Assembly (NCBI RefSeq): GCF_902832845.1
Contig: NZ_CADFDB010000001.1
Location: 1,116,001-1,180,000 of the forward strand
Origin: Burkholderia metallica
Lineage (GTDB): Bacteria > Pseudomonadota > Gammaproteobacteria > Burkholderiales > Burkholderiaceae
Length of the DNA stretch: 64,000 nt
Direction of reading: 5' to 3'
Position 1 is the first letter of the stretch, and each line of letters opens with the position of its first letter. The notes under the pieces were generated by a model, which searched no databases, was not told the DNA's origin, and saw only the letters and a list, made by a program, of their open reading frames with translations. Both the position numbers and the translations under genes were made by a program. Of the stretch, positions 44,733 through 52,279 are shown piece by piece.

Positions 44733-46148
44733 TCAGAACGCATTGCGCCCGAAGAATCCCCGCACGACCGTCAACAGGATGATCTTCATGTCGAACCAGA
44801 AGCTCCAGTTCTGCATATAGAACAGGTCGAACTTCACGCGCGCCTCCATCGCCTCGACCTTGCGCGTCTCGCCGCGATAGCCGTTCACCTGCGCCCATCC
44901 GGTGATGCCGGGCCGCACGCGATAGCGATACATGTAGCAGTCGATCAGTTGCCGGTAGAAATCGTCGTGCTCGATCGCATGAGGACGCGGGCCGACCACC
45001 GACATCTGCCCGAGCAGCACGTTGAAGAACTGCGGCAGCTCGTCGAGCGACGTGCGCCGCAGGAACGCGCCGACGCGCGTGATGCGCGAATCGTTGCGCG
45101 ACGCCTGCCGCACGACGCCCGGTTGCACGCGGTGCACGCGCATCGTCCGGAACTTCAGGATGTCGAACTCCCGGCCGTCCACCCCCTTGCGGCGCTGCCT
45201 GAACAGCACGGGCCCCGGCGACGACAGCTTGACCGCGATCGCCAGCATCGACAGCAGCGGCAGCAAGGGAATCAGCACGCCGAAAGCGAACAGCCGGTCG
45301 AACGCGAACTTGGCCCACAGCTCCGGCGCCGAGCGCGGCGTGGTCGCGAGATTGATCGCCGGCATGCCGAGCACGTCGGTGGCCGAGCGATCGACCACCG
45401 CCATCTGCCGCACGTCGGGCAGCAGCCGCAATTCCACGAACTCGTCTCGCAGCTCGCGGACGATGCGCTGGATCCGCCACTCGTGCGACATCGGCAGCGT
45501 GAGCCAGACCTCGTCGATCTCGCCGCCGCGGATCAGGTCGCGCAACGCGTTCCAGTCGTCGATCACCGGCACGCCGCCGATCCCGCCGGCGGCAGCCGGC
45601 GCGTCGTCGTCGAATACGCACGCCGCGACGAACGGCCCCTGCGGGTCGAGCTGCATGCGCTCGACCGCGACACGCCCGTACGCGGTTGCGCCAACCACCG
45701 CGACACGACGCTGCCGTGCGCGCGGGTCGTCACGCGTCAGCGCGAGCGCCAGCAGCGCGGCACGGCCGAGCAGCAACGCGGCGTCGGCGGCCAGCACCGT
45801 CCGCACGATCCAGCGTGTCGTGATCGTGCCGCCGCGGTTCATGATCCACATCGCGGCGGCCACCGTCAGCACGCTCGCGCAGACGAGCGCCACCAACGTC
45901 TGCGTCAGCGCATGCGTGCCGCCTTGCGGCGCCACACTGCCGCGCACGGTGCGCAGGTAACGCGGCAGCAATGCCACGGTCAGCACGCCCAGCAGCGCGA
46001 TCGCGCCGCGCTGCGCGTCGGACAGGTCGCGCCATGCGAGGCCCGACGCCGCCTGCGCGCCGAGCGCGCCCGCCAGCACGAGCACGACGTCGGTCACCGC
46101 GATCGCGGCACGCCGCACCGCATTCGTTCCACCGGACTTCGACTGCAT
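44733..46148 (-). CDS. Undecaprenyl-phosphate glucose phosphotransferase (WcaJ-like)
   Basis: A 471-residue inner-membrane priming enzyme that transfers a hexose-1-phosphate to undecaprenyl phosphate and so starts each exopolysaccharide repeat. The N-terminal half has four membrane helices and a Rossmann-like domain (VAVVGATAYGRVAVERMQLD). The C-terminal sugar-transferase domain starts at a re-entrant helix (FDRLFAFGVLIPLLPLLSMLAIAVKLSSPGPVLFRQRRKG) and has KFRTM, RRTSLDELPQFFNVLLGQMSVVGPRP and RVRPGITGWAQVNGYRGE. It lies 2 bases behind a Crp-type regulator gene and is surely co-transcribed with it. Confidence 0.9.
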   Translation of the reverse strand: MQSKSGGTNAVRRAAIAVTDVVLVLAGALGAQAASGLAWRDLSDAQRGAIALLGVLTVALLPRYLRTVRGSVAPQGGTHALTQTLVALVCASVLTVAAAMWIMNRGGTITTRWIVRTVLAADAALLLGRAALLALALTRDDPRARQRRVAVVGATAYGRVAVERMQLDPQGPFVAACVFDDDAPAAAGGIGGVPVIDDWNALRDLIRGGEIDEVWLTLPMSHEWRIQRIVRELRDEFVELRLLPDVRQMAVVDRSATDVLGMPAINLATTPRSAPELWAKFAFDRLFAFGVLIPLLPLLSMLAIAVKLSSPGPVLFRQRRKGVDGREFDILKFRTMRVHRVQPGVVRQASRNDSRITRVGAFLRRTSLDELPQFFNVLLGQMSVVGPRPHAIEHDDFYRQLIDCYMYRYRVRPGITGWAQVNGYRGETRKVEAMEARVKFDLFYMQNWSFWFDMKIILLTVVRGFFGRNAF

Positions 46149-46150
46149 CG

Positions 46151-46933
46151 TCACGCACCATGTGCCGGAAACCCGTGACGCCCTTCCGGCATGCGGGAGC
46201 GAACCGGCGTCGGCCGCGCCGTCCCGCGCGTGCCGAGCAACCTGCGATAGTCGGCGCGAATCAGGTCGTAGCATTCGCACGCGTGATGTTCGAGACCGTC
46301 GCGGTCGAGCACCGTGATGCGGCCGCGGCGCTGCCGGATCAGCCCGGCTTCCTGCAAGCTGCCCGCCGCTTCCGTCACGCCTTCGCGCCGCACGCCGAGC
46401 ATGTTCGCGATCGTCTGCTGCGTGACGGCCAGTTCGTCGCCGTCGATGCGGTCGTGCGCGAGCAGCAGCCAGCGGCTCAATTGCTCGCTGACCGAGTGAT
46501 GCCGGTTGCACAGCGCGCTGCGCGAGATCTGCGCCATCGCCGCCTGGCAGTAGTTGAGCAGCAGCCGGTAGGTCGCGGGCGACCGCTCGAATTCGGCGCG
46601 CATCACGCAACTCGGCACGCGATAGGCCATCCCGCCGATGCGGACCTCGACCCGGTGAGAGGCCGCGGCGCCGCCGACCAGCGTCGCCAGCCCGACCACC
46701 CCTTCGCGGCCGACCTGCGCCACTTCGACCATCGCACCGTCTTCCATCAGGTGCTGCACCGACATCATCGACGTCGTCGGGAAATGTACGTGACGCATCG
46801 GCTCGCCGACCCGGTCGAGCATCCCGGCCTTGATCCTGACCAGTTCGAGATGCGGTGCGATGGTGCGGATGCTGTCCTCGGGGAGAGCATCGAGGATGGC
46901 GTTCGCCGAGTAGCTCGAGTGAAGATGAAGCAT
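46151..46933 (-). CDS. Crp/Fnr-family transcriptional regulator, first gene of the wcaJ operon
   Basis: A 260-residue regulator. The N-terminal cyclic-nucleotide-binding-like barrel (LELVRIKAGMLDRVGEPMRHVHFPTTSMMSV) lacks the usual cAMP phosphate-binding cassette. The C-terminal winged helix is ELAVTQQTIANMLGVRREGVTEAAGSLQEAGLI. In B. cenocepacia the Crp/Fnr protein BerA binds c-di-GMP and activates exopolysaccharide genes; this protein or its divergent relative could be the equivalent. The open frame runs upstream to 47032 but the start at 46933 fits the paralog length. A sigma-54 promoter lies about 175 bases upstream. Confidence 0.85.
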   Translation of the reverse strand: MLHLHSSYSANAILDALPEDSIRTIAPHLELVRIKAGMLDRVGEPMRHVHFPTTSMMSVQHLMEDGAMVEVAQVGREGVVGLATLVGGAAASHRVEVRIGGMAYRVPSCVMRAEFERSPATYRLLLNYCQAAMAQISRSALCNRHHSVSEQLSRWLLLAHDRIDGDELAVTQQTIANMLGVRREGVTEAAGSLQEAGLIRQRRGRITVLDRDGLEHHACECYDLIRADYRRLLGTRGTARPTPVRSRMPEGRHGFPAHGA

Positions 46934-47098
46934 GTCTGTATCCCTTTTATCGTCTGCGCCGCCTGCTGCCGCGTGCACGGAACTCGTTATCGCGATGCGT
47001 GCCCGGACGTTGACAGTGGTTGCGGCCCACAACCCCGATTCCGACCGACCAGCGGCTTCGCCACCGGATCGAATCGGCCGTCCCGTTTCGACACACCA

Positions 47099-47179
47099 GC
47101 CCGAATAAGCGATTTACGTGCCAATGCATGCCCATCTTTAATATATGAATCACATGGGATTTAGATCGCCCGAATAAGC
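47099..47179. repeat. Pair of 12-bp direct repeats near the sigma-54 promoter
   Basis: GCCCGAATAAGC occurs at 47099-47110 and again at 47168-47179, 69 bases apart. The first copy overlaps the -12 end of the sigma-54 promoter and the second is about 45 bases upstream of it. They could be regulator sites. Confidence 0.6.
47108..47123 (-). promoter_or_regulatory. Sigma-54 (RpoN) -24/-12 promoter of the crp-wcaJ operon
   Basis: Read on the minus strand the site is TGGCACG-TAAA-TCGCT, against the consensus TGGCACG-N4-TTGCW. GG and GC have the required 10-base spacing and only one core base differs. It points at the leftward Crp-type gene. A sigma-54 activator gene lies in the same region (54809-56200), which supports its use. 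Confidence 0.7.
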
Positions 47180-47853
47180 CGCCCGAATTCAAAAAAAATG
47201 TCTCATTTCCGGACACTCTTCCGGGCGATGGACACTGCGCCATTCGACTGATCATTTCCGCCGCACCTACCTGACGCAGTCGCTGCGGTGCCGCGAGGCT
47301 TGTCTCACATATACTTACAGTCGATTTTCAATTGTTTCCGCGATCTGTCCTGGCGGCACTCCGATGCGACACCGCGCCTCACACGAGTGTTTGAAACTGT
47401 CTCAAATTTGAACCGACACACTAATTTCAGACTATGTGACCAATCGCACATTTCATCCGTAAGCCATTGATTTTAAATTGCATTTTTACCGGAACCATTT
47501 ATTTGTCAAATAATGTTCAATTTCCCTCTGCGAACTTTCGCCTTACGATGTGGGCCATCTCCGGATTGATTCCAGATCGACACCGAATGAATTCCAGGCG
47601 CCGCATTTCGTTTCCGGATGATTAATTTCGCCGAAATGAATCATTAAACGGGAATAACATTTGCGCGTACGGCAATCGTCAAACTTTGTGAGATGACGCA
47701 ATATGCAATTGATCGAATTCAATGGCGTGTTAGCCTTTTCGCGAGAATCGTCACTCGATATTTGACGAACACAAGTCCGCACGATCGTGCTAATTCCCCA
47801 TTTCCGGGGTATCGCCGCGACGACGCGTGACCGCCACCCTACGAGGATGCGCC

Positions 47854-48636
47854 GTGACTCACCAGGCCCCTGACGCCGTCGTGCATGCGAACGGCATGAT
47901 CGAGCTTTCCCACAGCTTCGATGCGAACCGGTTTCTGGCGGCCATCGACCGCGAAGAACTCGCTGCGTTCGCCCCTCATCTGCAGCTCGTTCACCTGAAG
48001 TCGGGGCAAGTGCTCTGCGAGCCCGGCGAAATGCTTGCCGCCGTCTACCTCCCCGTCACGACCGCGATTTCGCTGCAGTACGTGTCGTCCGGCGGCATGA
48101 CGCTGGAAGTCGCGGAGATCGGCAGCGAGAGCGTGGTGTGCGACGACGTGATCGGCGGCAGCGGCCGGATGCCCTGCCGGGCCGTCGCCTGCCGCGACGG
48201 CTTCGTCTACCGGCTCGACCGGCGCGTGTTCGCCGCCGCGTTCGACGCGTCGCCGGTGATCCGCCATCTCGTGTTCGTCTGCGTGCGGCTCCTGATGGCG
48301 CAGGTCTCGCAGATCACGTTCTGCAGCCGCCATCACGTCCTCAAACATCAGTTATGCAGATGGTTCCTGCTCGCGTACGACCGCACGCGCAGCATCGAGA
48401 TCCAGGTGACGCACAGCATGCTCGCGCAGATGCTCGGCGTACGGCGCGAAACGGTCACCGATGCCGCCGGCGAAATCCAGAAGCTCGGCCTGATCCGGCA
48501 ATACCGGAGCTCGATCGAGCTCGCCGACCTCGGCGGCCTCGAAAAGATGTCGTGCGGCTGTCGCGCGATCGTGCGCGACGAAATGAAGCGCATCCTGTCG
48601 GCCGACTCCGGCGTGCCGGCCGCGTCGCGCGCCTGA
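47854..48636 (+). CDS. Crp/Fnr-family transcriptional regulator
   Basis: A 260-residue relative of the divergent regulator, with the same layout: barrel (LQLVHLKSGQVLCEPGEMLAAVYLPVTTAISLQYV) and winged helix (IQVTHSMLAQMLGVRRETVTDAAGEIQKLGLIRQY). The GTG at 47854 is chosen because ACGAGGA lies 6-10 bases upstream; the frame also permits GTG 47827. It lies 172 bases before the carrier-protein gene and probably regulates that operon. One of the two Crp-type proteins here may be the counterpart of c-di-GMP-binding BerA of B. cenocepacia. Confidence 0.85.
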   Translation: MTHQAPDAVVHANGMIELSHSFDANRFLAAIDREELAAFAPHLQLVHLKSGQVLCEPGEMLAAVYLPVTTAISLQYVSSGGMTLEVAEIGSESVVCDDVIGGSGRMPCRAVACRDGFVYRLDRRVFAAAFDASPVIRHLVFVCVRLLMAQVSQITFCSRHHVLKHQLCRWFLLAYDRTRSIEIQVTHSMLAQMLGVRRETVTDAAGEIQKLGLIRQYRSSIELADLGGLEKMSCGCRAIVRDEMKRILSADSGVPAASRA

Positions 48637-48808
48637 CCGGCCTGTCTGCCCGGCGCGACGCTTCGGTGCGCGGGGTCAGCTGTTTGTAGGGTGGCGAACA
48701 GAACGTCGTGCGTGCCAGTGGTCTACTGGTGCCGGACTGCCGGGGGGACGTCAGCGCGTATCGCGCGTCTGCCTCGAGCGGACGACACCACGCACGCCGG
48801 AGCAGCAC

Positions 48809-49060
48809 GTGAAAAACGAAATCAGAACCATCCTGAAGCACGTCGCCCACCTCGAAGCCGCGATCGATTCGATCGGCGACGGGGACGACCTCTATGAAGC
48901 GGGCCTCTCCTCGCTCGATACGATCCAGCTGATGCTCGCGATCGAGAAGCAATTCAACATCGAGATTCCCGACGAGATGCTGAACCGCAACCTGTTCCGC
49001 AGCATCGATGCGCTCGCGGACACCATCGCGACGCTGCAACGCACCGAGCATTCCGCATGA
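48809..49060 (+). CDS. Acyl-carrier-type protein, substrate carrier for the amino-acid ligase
   Basis: An 83-residue carrier with the phosphopantetheine site GLSSLDTIQLMLAIEKQFNIEIPDEM; Ser35 is the attachment residue. It resembles the small carrier proteins paired with amino acid:[carrier protein] ligases rather than the housekeeping AcpP. The GTG start has GGAG upstream. Its stop overlaps the start of the dehydrogenase gene (ATGA). It would be activated by a phosphopantetheinyl transferase encoded elsewhere. Confidence 0.88.
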   Translation: MKNEIRTILKHVAHLEAAIDSIGDGDDLYEAGLSSLDTIQLMLAIEKQFNIEIPDEMLNRNLFRSIDALADTIATLQRTEHSA

Positions 49061-50253
49061 GCGCGCTGCTTCCGGAACTCGCGTCCGGCAGCGATTCGCG
49101 CCGGCTCGACGAGGCCGCGCATGCCGTCGCGCAGATCGCCGCGCAGCACGCGGACGCGGTCGACCGCGACGCGCGCTGCCCGGTCGAGGCGATCGAGGCA
49201 ATGCGCGCGCGCCGCCTGCTCGGCGCAATGGTGCCGACCGCGCTCGGCGGCGCTGGCGCGTCGCTGGAAGACATCGCGTCGGCCTGCTCGATTCTCGGCC
49301 AGGCGTGCGCGTCGTCGGCGATGGTGTTCGCGATGCACCAGATCCAGGTCGCCTGCATCGTCAACCACGGGCTCGACCAGGGCTGGCACAAGCTGTTCCT
49401 GCAGCAGCTCGTGCGTCATCAGTGGCTGCTCGCGTCGGCCACGTCGGAAAACGGCGTCGGCGGCAACCTGCGCGCGAGCCAGTGCGCGCTCGAAACCAGC
49501 GGCGGCGAGTTCCGGCTGCGCAAGTCCGCACCGACGATCTCGTACGGCGACTATGCGGACGGCATCCTCGCGACCGCGCGGCGCGATGCTGACGCGCCGG
49601 CTTCCGAGCAGGTGCTCGTCACGCTGCTGCGCGACGGCTACACGCTCACGCGCCGCGGCGAGTGGGACACGCTCGGGATGCGGGGCACCTGCAGCAACGG
49701 CTTCGAGCTCGACGCGCAAGGCGCCGCCGTCCAGTGCCTGCCGGTGCCGTTCGCGACGATCGCCGAGGAAACGATGGTGCCGGTATCGCACATCCTGTGG
49801 GCGGCGGTATGGATCGGCGTGGCCGGCGACGCGTTCCATCGCGCGCACCAGTTCTTCCGCGCGCAGGCACGCCAGACCGACGGCGCGCCGTCGCCGGCAT
49901 CGCGGCGCATCGCCGAATCGCTCGCGCTGATGCAGGCGATGCAGGCCCGCGTCGACAGCGTGCTGCGGCTCCACGCGAACCCGACGGCAAATTCGTGGTC
50001 GGCCGGCATGGCCCGGGCCGCCGAGATCAACACGCTGAAGACCTACGTATCGACGACCGCACTGGAAGTCGCCCACCAGGCGATGATGATCTGCGGGATG
50101 GCCGGCTACAAGCAAGGCACGCCGTTCAGCATCGGGCGCCACATTCGCGACCTGCACGCGGCGCCGCTGATGATCAGCAACGACCGCATCGCCACCAACA
50201 CCTCGAACCTGCTGCTCGCGCTGCGTCCTGCGACGCTGGAGAAACATACGTGA
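49057..50253 (+). CDS. Acyl-CoA dehydrogenase-fold flavoprotein
   Basis: A 398-residue flavoprotein of the acyl-CoA dehydrogenase superfamily. The N-terminal helical domain (GAMVPTALGGAGASLEDIASACSILGQACASSAMVFAMHQIQ), the flavin-binding middle strand region (ASATSENGVGGNL) and the C-terminal helix bundle (MICGMAGYKQGTPFSIGRHIRDLHAAPLM) are recognisable. Where typical members carry the catalytic Glu of YEGT, this protein reads ISNDRIATNTS. Its substrate is probably an aminoacyl group on the neighbouring carrier protein. Both ends overlap adjacent genes. Confidence 0.85.
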   Translation: MSALLPELASGSDSRRLDEAAHAVAQIAAQHADAVDRDARCPVEAIEAMRARRLLGAMVPTALGGAGASLEDIASACSILGQACASSAMVFAMHQIQVACIVNHGLDQGWHKLFLQQLVRHQWLLASATSENGVGGNLRASQCALETSGGEFRLRKSAPTISYGDYADGILATARRDADAPASEQVLVTLLRDGYTLTRRGEWDTLGMRGTCSNGFELDAQGAAVQCLPVPFATIAEETMVPVSHILWAAVWIGVAGDAFHRAHQFFRAQARQTDGAPSPASRRIAESLALMQAMQARVDSVLRLHANPTANSWSAGMARAAEINTLKTYVSTTALEVAHQAMMICGMAGYKQGTPFSIGRHIRDLHAAPLMISNDRIATNTSNLLLALRPATLEKHT

Positions 50254-51224
50254 ACGATCGCCTTGCCGTGCCCTCCGCCGCCTCCGCTCCCGCCGACGCA
50301 CCGATCGACCGCGCGGGCGTCAATCCGCTGCGCGACGAACTGATCGACGCGGGCCTGCTGGTCTCGACCGGCATCCAGGGCCTGTTCGGCCGCAGCGAAG
50401 CATTCGAGCGCGTCGTCGAGGCGCTGGACGCGTTCGTCACGCGCCTGGGCGCCGACCAGCACGCCGAGGTGCTGCGCTTTCCGCCGGCGATGAGCCGCCT
50501 CGAATTCGAGCGCAGCGAATACATGAAGAGCTTCCCGCAACTCGCCGGCAGCGTGCATTCGTTCTGCGGCGACGAGCACCAGCACCAGCGCCTGCTGCAA
50601 TGCCTCGACCGCGGCGACGACTGGACCGAGAACCAGAAACCGACCTATGTCGTGATGACGCCGGCCGCGTGCTACCCCGTGTATCCGGTCGTTGCGCGCG
50701 CGGGTGCGCTGCCCGCCGACGGCCGCATCGTCGACGTGTTCTCGTACTGCTTCCGCCACGAGCCGTCGCTCGATCCGACCCGCATGCAGCTGTTCCGGAT
50801 GCGCGAGTACGTGCGGATCGGCACGCCCGAGCAGATCGTGTCGTTCCGCGAGACCTGGATCGAGCGCGGCACGCGGATGATCGACGCGCTGCGCCTGCCC
50901 AACGCGATCGATCTCGCGAACGATCCGTTCTTCGGGCGCGGCGGCAAGATCGTCGCGAACAGCCAGCGCGAGCAGAACCTGAAGTTCGAACTGCTGATCC
51001 CGATCGAGCACGACGATCGCCAGACCGCGTGCCTGAGCTTCAACTACCACATGGACCATTTCGGGTTGCTGTGGGACATCCGCACCGCGACGGGCGACGT
51101 CGCGCACACCGGCTGCGTCGGCTTCGGCCTCGAACGGCTCACGCTCGCGCTGTTCCGCCACCACGGCTTCGACATCGACGCGTGGCCGCGCGAGGTCCGG
51201 GACGTGCTGTGGGGCGCGCAATGA
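50250..51224 (+). CDS. Amino acid:[carrier protein] ligase (class II aminoacyl-tRNA synthetase-like)
   Basis: A 324-residue relative of atypical archaeal seryl-tRNA synthetase without any tRNA-binding domain. Such ligases activate small amino acids (Gly or Ala in Bradyrhizobium) and load them on a carrier-protein phosphopantetheine. Class II motif 2 is FSYCFRHEPSLDPTRMQLFRMREYVRIG and motif 3 is GFGLERLTLALF. Candidate zinc ligands are Cys141 (AACYPVY), Glu186 (MREYVRIG) and Cys289 (TGCVGFG). The spacing matches, as I remember it, the C131/E176/C279 set of the Bradyrhizobium enzyme. The GTG start at 50250 overlaps the previous stop. Confidence 0.88.
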   Translation: MNDRLAVPSAASAPADAPIDRAGVNPLRDELIDAGLLVSTGIQGLFGRSEAFERVVEALDAFVTRLGADQHAEVLRFPPAMSRLEFERSEYMKSFPQLAGSVHSFCGDEHQHQRLLQCLDRGDDWTENQKPTYVVMTPAACYPVYPVVARAGALPADGRIVDVFSYCFRHEPSLDPTRMQLFRMREYVRIGTPEQIVSFRETWIERGTRMIDALRLPNAIDLANDPFFGRGGKIVANSQREQNLKFELLIPIEHDDRQTACLSFNYHMDHFGLLWDIRTATGDVAHTGCVGFGLERLTLALFRHHGFDIDAWPREVRDVLWGAQ

Positions 51225-52279
51225 GATTCGTGTCCCGCGGCGGCGAGGACGCGTCGTTCGAGGATGTGCGCCACCGCGCGCGCCACTACCGGCCGCATCC
51301 GCTGCACAGCCAGGAGATGGTCTGGAAGCAGACCAACTGCTACGTCGACATGTGGCTCGAGGTGCTGCGCTGGTGGGGCTTCAATCCGTACGCGGCGCTG
51401 CCGTTCACGATCGCGCTCGATTTCGAGGGCGACCAGTTCACGTTCTTCAAGTTTCCGCACGACGAACTGGAGCGGCTGTACGGCATCGTCGTGCAGGAGC
51501 ACTCGATCTACGAACCGCTCGACCAGCACGTCGAGACGCAGGTCGCGCGCGGCCACCTGATGATCGTCGAGGTCGACGCGTGGTTCCTGCCCGACACGCG
51601 CGGCAGCAGCTATCGCACGCAGCACACGAAGACGACGATCGGCATCGATGCGATCGACCGCGCGAAACGCCAGATCGGCTACTTCCACAACAGCGGCTAT
51701 TACGTGGCCGAGGATTTCGACTACAACGGGCTCGTCGGCGGCAGCTCGCCGATGACGTTGCCGCCGTACGTCGAATGCGCGAAACGGCGGTTCCCGCCGC
51801 TCGACGAGCGCGCGCTGTGCGAAGCGTCGCTCGCGGCGCTGCAGCGCCACCTGCGGCGCCTGCCGGTCGTCGATCCGATCGCCGCGTTCCGGCGGCAGTT
51901 GCAGACCGACGCGCGCACGCTCGCCGATTCGCCGCTCGAGCGCTTCCACGCGTACTCGTTCAATTCGGTGCGGCAGCTCGGTGCGAATTTCGAACTGTTC
52001 GGCCACTACGCGCGCTGGCTGCAGGCCAGCGGCTGCGTCGGGCCGTTCGCCGAGATCCGCGCCGCGTGCGACCGCATCGCGTCGGAAGCGATGGTGCTGG
52101 AGTTCCGGCTCGCGCGCGCCTGTGCGCGCGGCAAGGAGGAGCGCGGCGACTCGACGCTCGAAGCGATCGAGGCCGCGTATGCGGACGTGATCGCCTGTGC
52201 GCGGCAGATCGGCCTGCCGCTGCGGCACGTGACGCCCGTGCGCGACGACACCGCGGCACCCGTGCCGGTCATGCGGTGA
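51221..52279 (+). CDS. DUF1839 family protein
   Basis: A 352-residue protein of a family without known function. It starts MRFVSRGGEDASFEDVRHRARHYRPHPLHSQEMVWKQTNCYVDMWLEVLRWWG. The Cys in QTNCYVDMW and the conserved Tyr/His/Asp-rich stretch LMIVEVDAWFLPDTRGSSYRTQHTKTTIGI recall papain-like or acyltransferase-type active sites. It has no signal peptide and is probably cytoplasmic. It overlaps the ligase gene by ATGA and the hydrolase gene by GTGA. Its fixed place after ligase and carrier suggests transfer of the carrier-bound amino acid; this is inference. Confidence 0.85.
   Translation: MRFVSRGGEDASFEDVRHRARHYRPHPLHSQEMVWKQTNCYVDMWLEVLRWWGFNPYAALPFTIALDFEGDQFTFFKFPHDELERLYGIVVQEHSIYEPLDQHVETQVARGHLMIVEVDAWFLPDTRGSSYRTQHTKTTIGIDAIDRAKRQIGYFHNSGYYVAEDFDYNGLVGGSSPMTLPPYVECAKRRFPPLDERALCEASLAALQRHLRRLPVVDPIAAFRRQLQTDARTLADSPLERFHAYSFNSVRQLGANFELFGHYARWLQASGCVGPFAEIRAACDRIASEAMVLEFRLARACARGKEERGDSTLEAIEAAYADVIACARQIGLPLRHVTPVRDDTAAPVPVMR

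Larger units (their letters stand above)
46934..47853. other. Long AT-rich regulatory region between two divergent Crp/Fnr genes
   Basis: About 920 bases with no supported gene, clearly AT-richer than the flanks. It contains a -24/-12 promoter for the leftward operon and a repeated 12-mer. Short open frames (for example 47543-47782 on the minus strand) show no family features. Confidence 0.6.

Noticed and set aside
47543-47782. 79-codon minus-strand open frame in the AT-rich region
   Set aside because: No ribosome binding site, no domain, and composition like noncoding DNA.
48715-48729. Inverted repeat CCAGT-N5-ACTGG upstream of the carrier-protein gene
   Set aside because: Arms are only 5 bp, too short to call an operator from sequence alone, though its position is suggestive.
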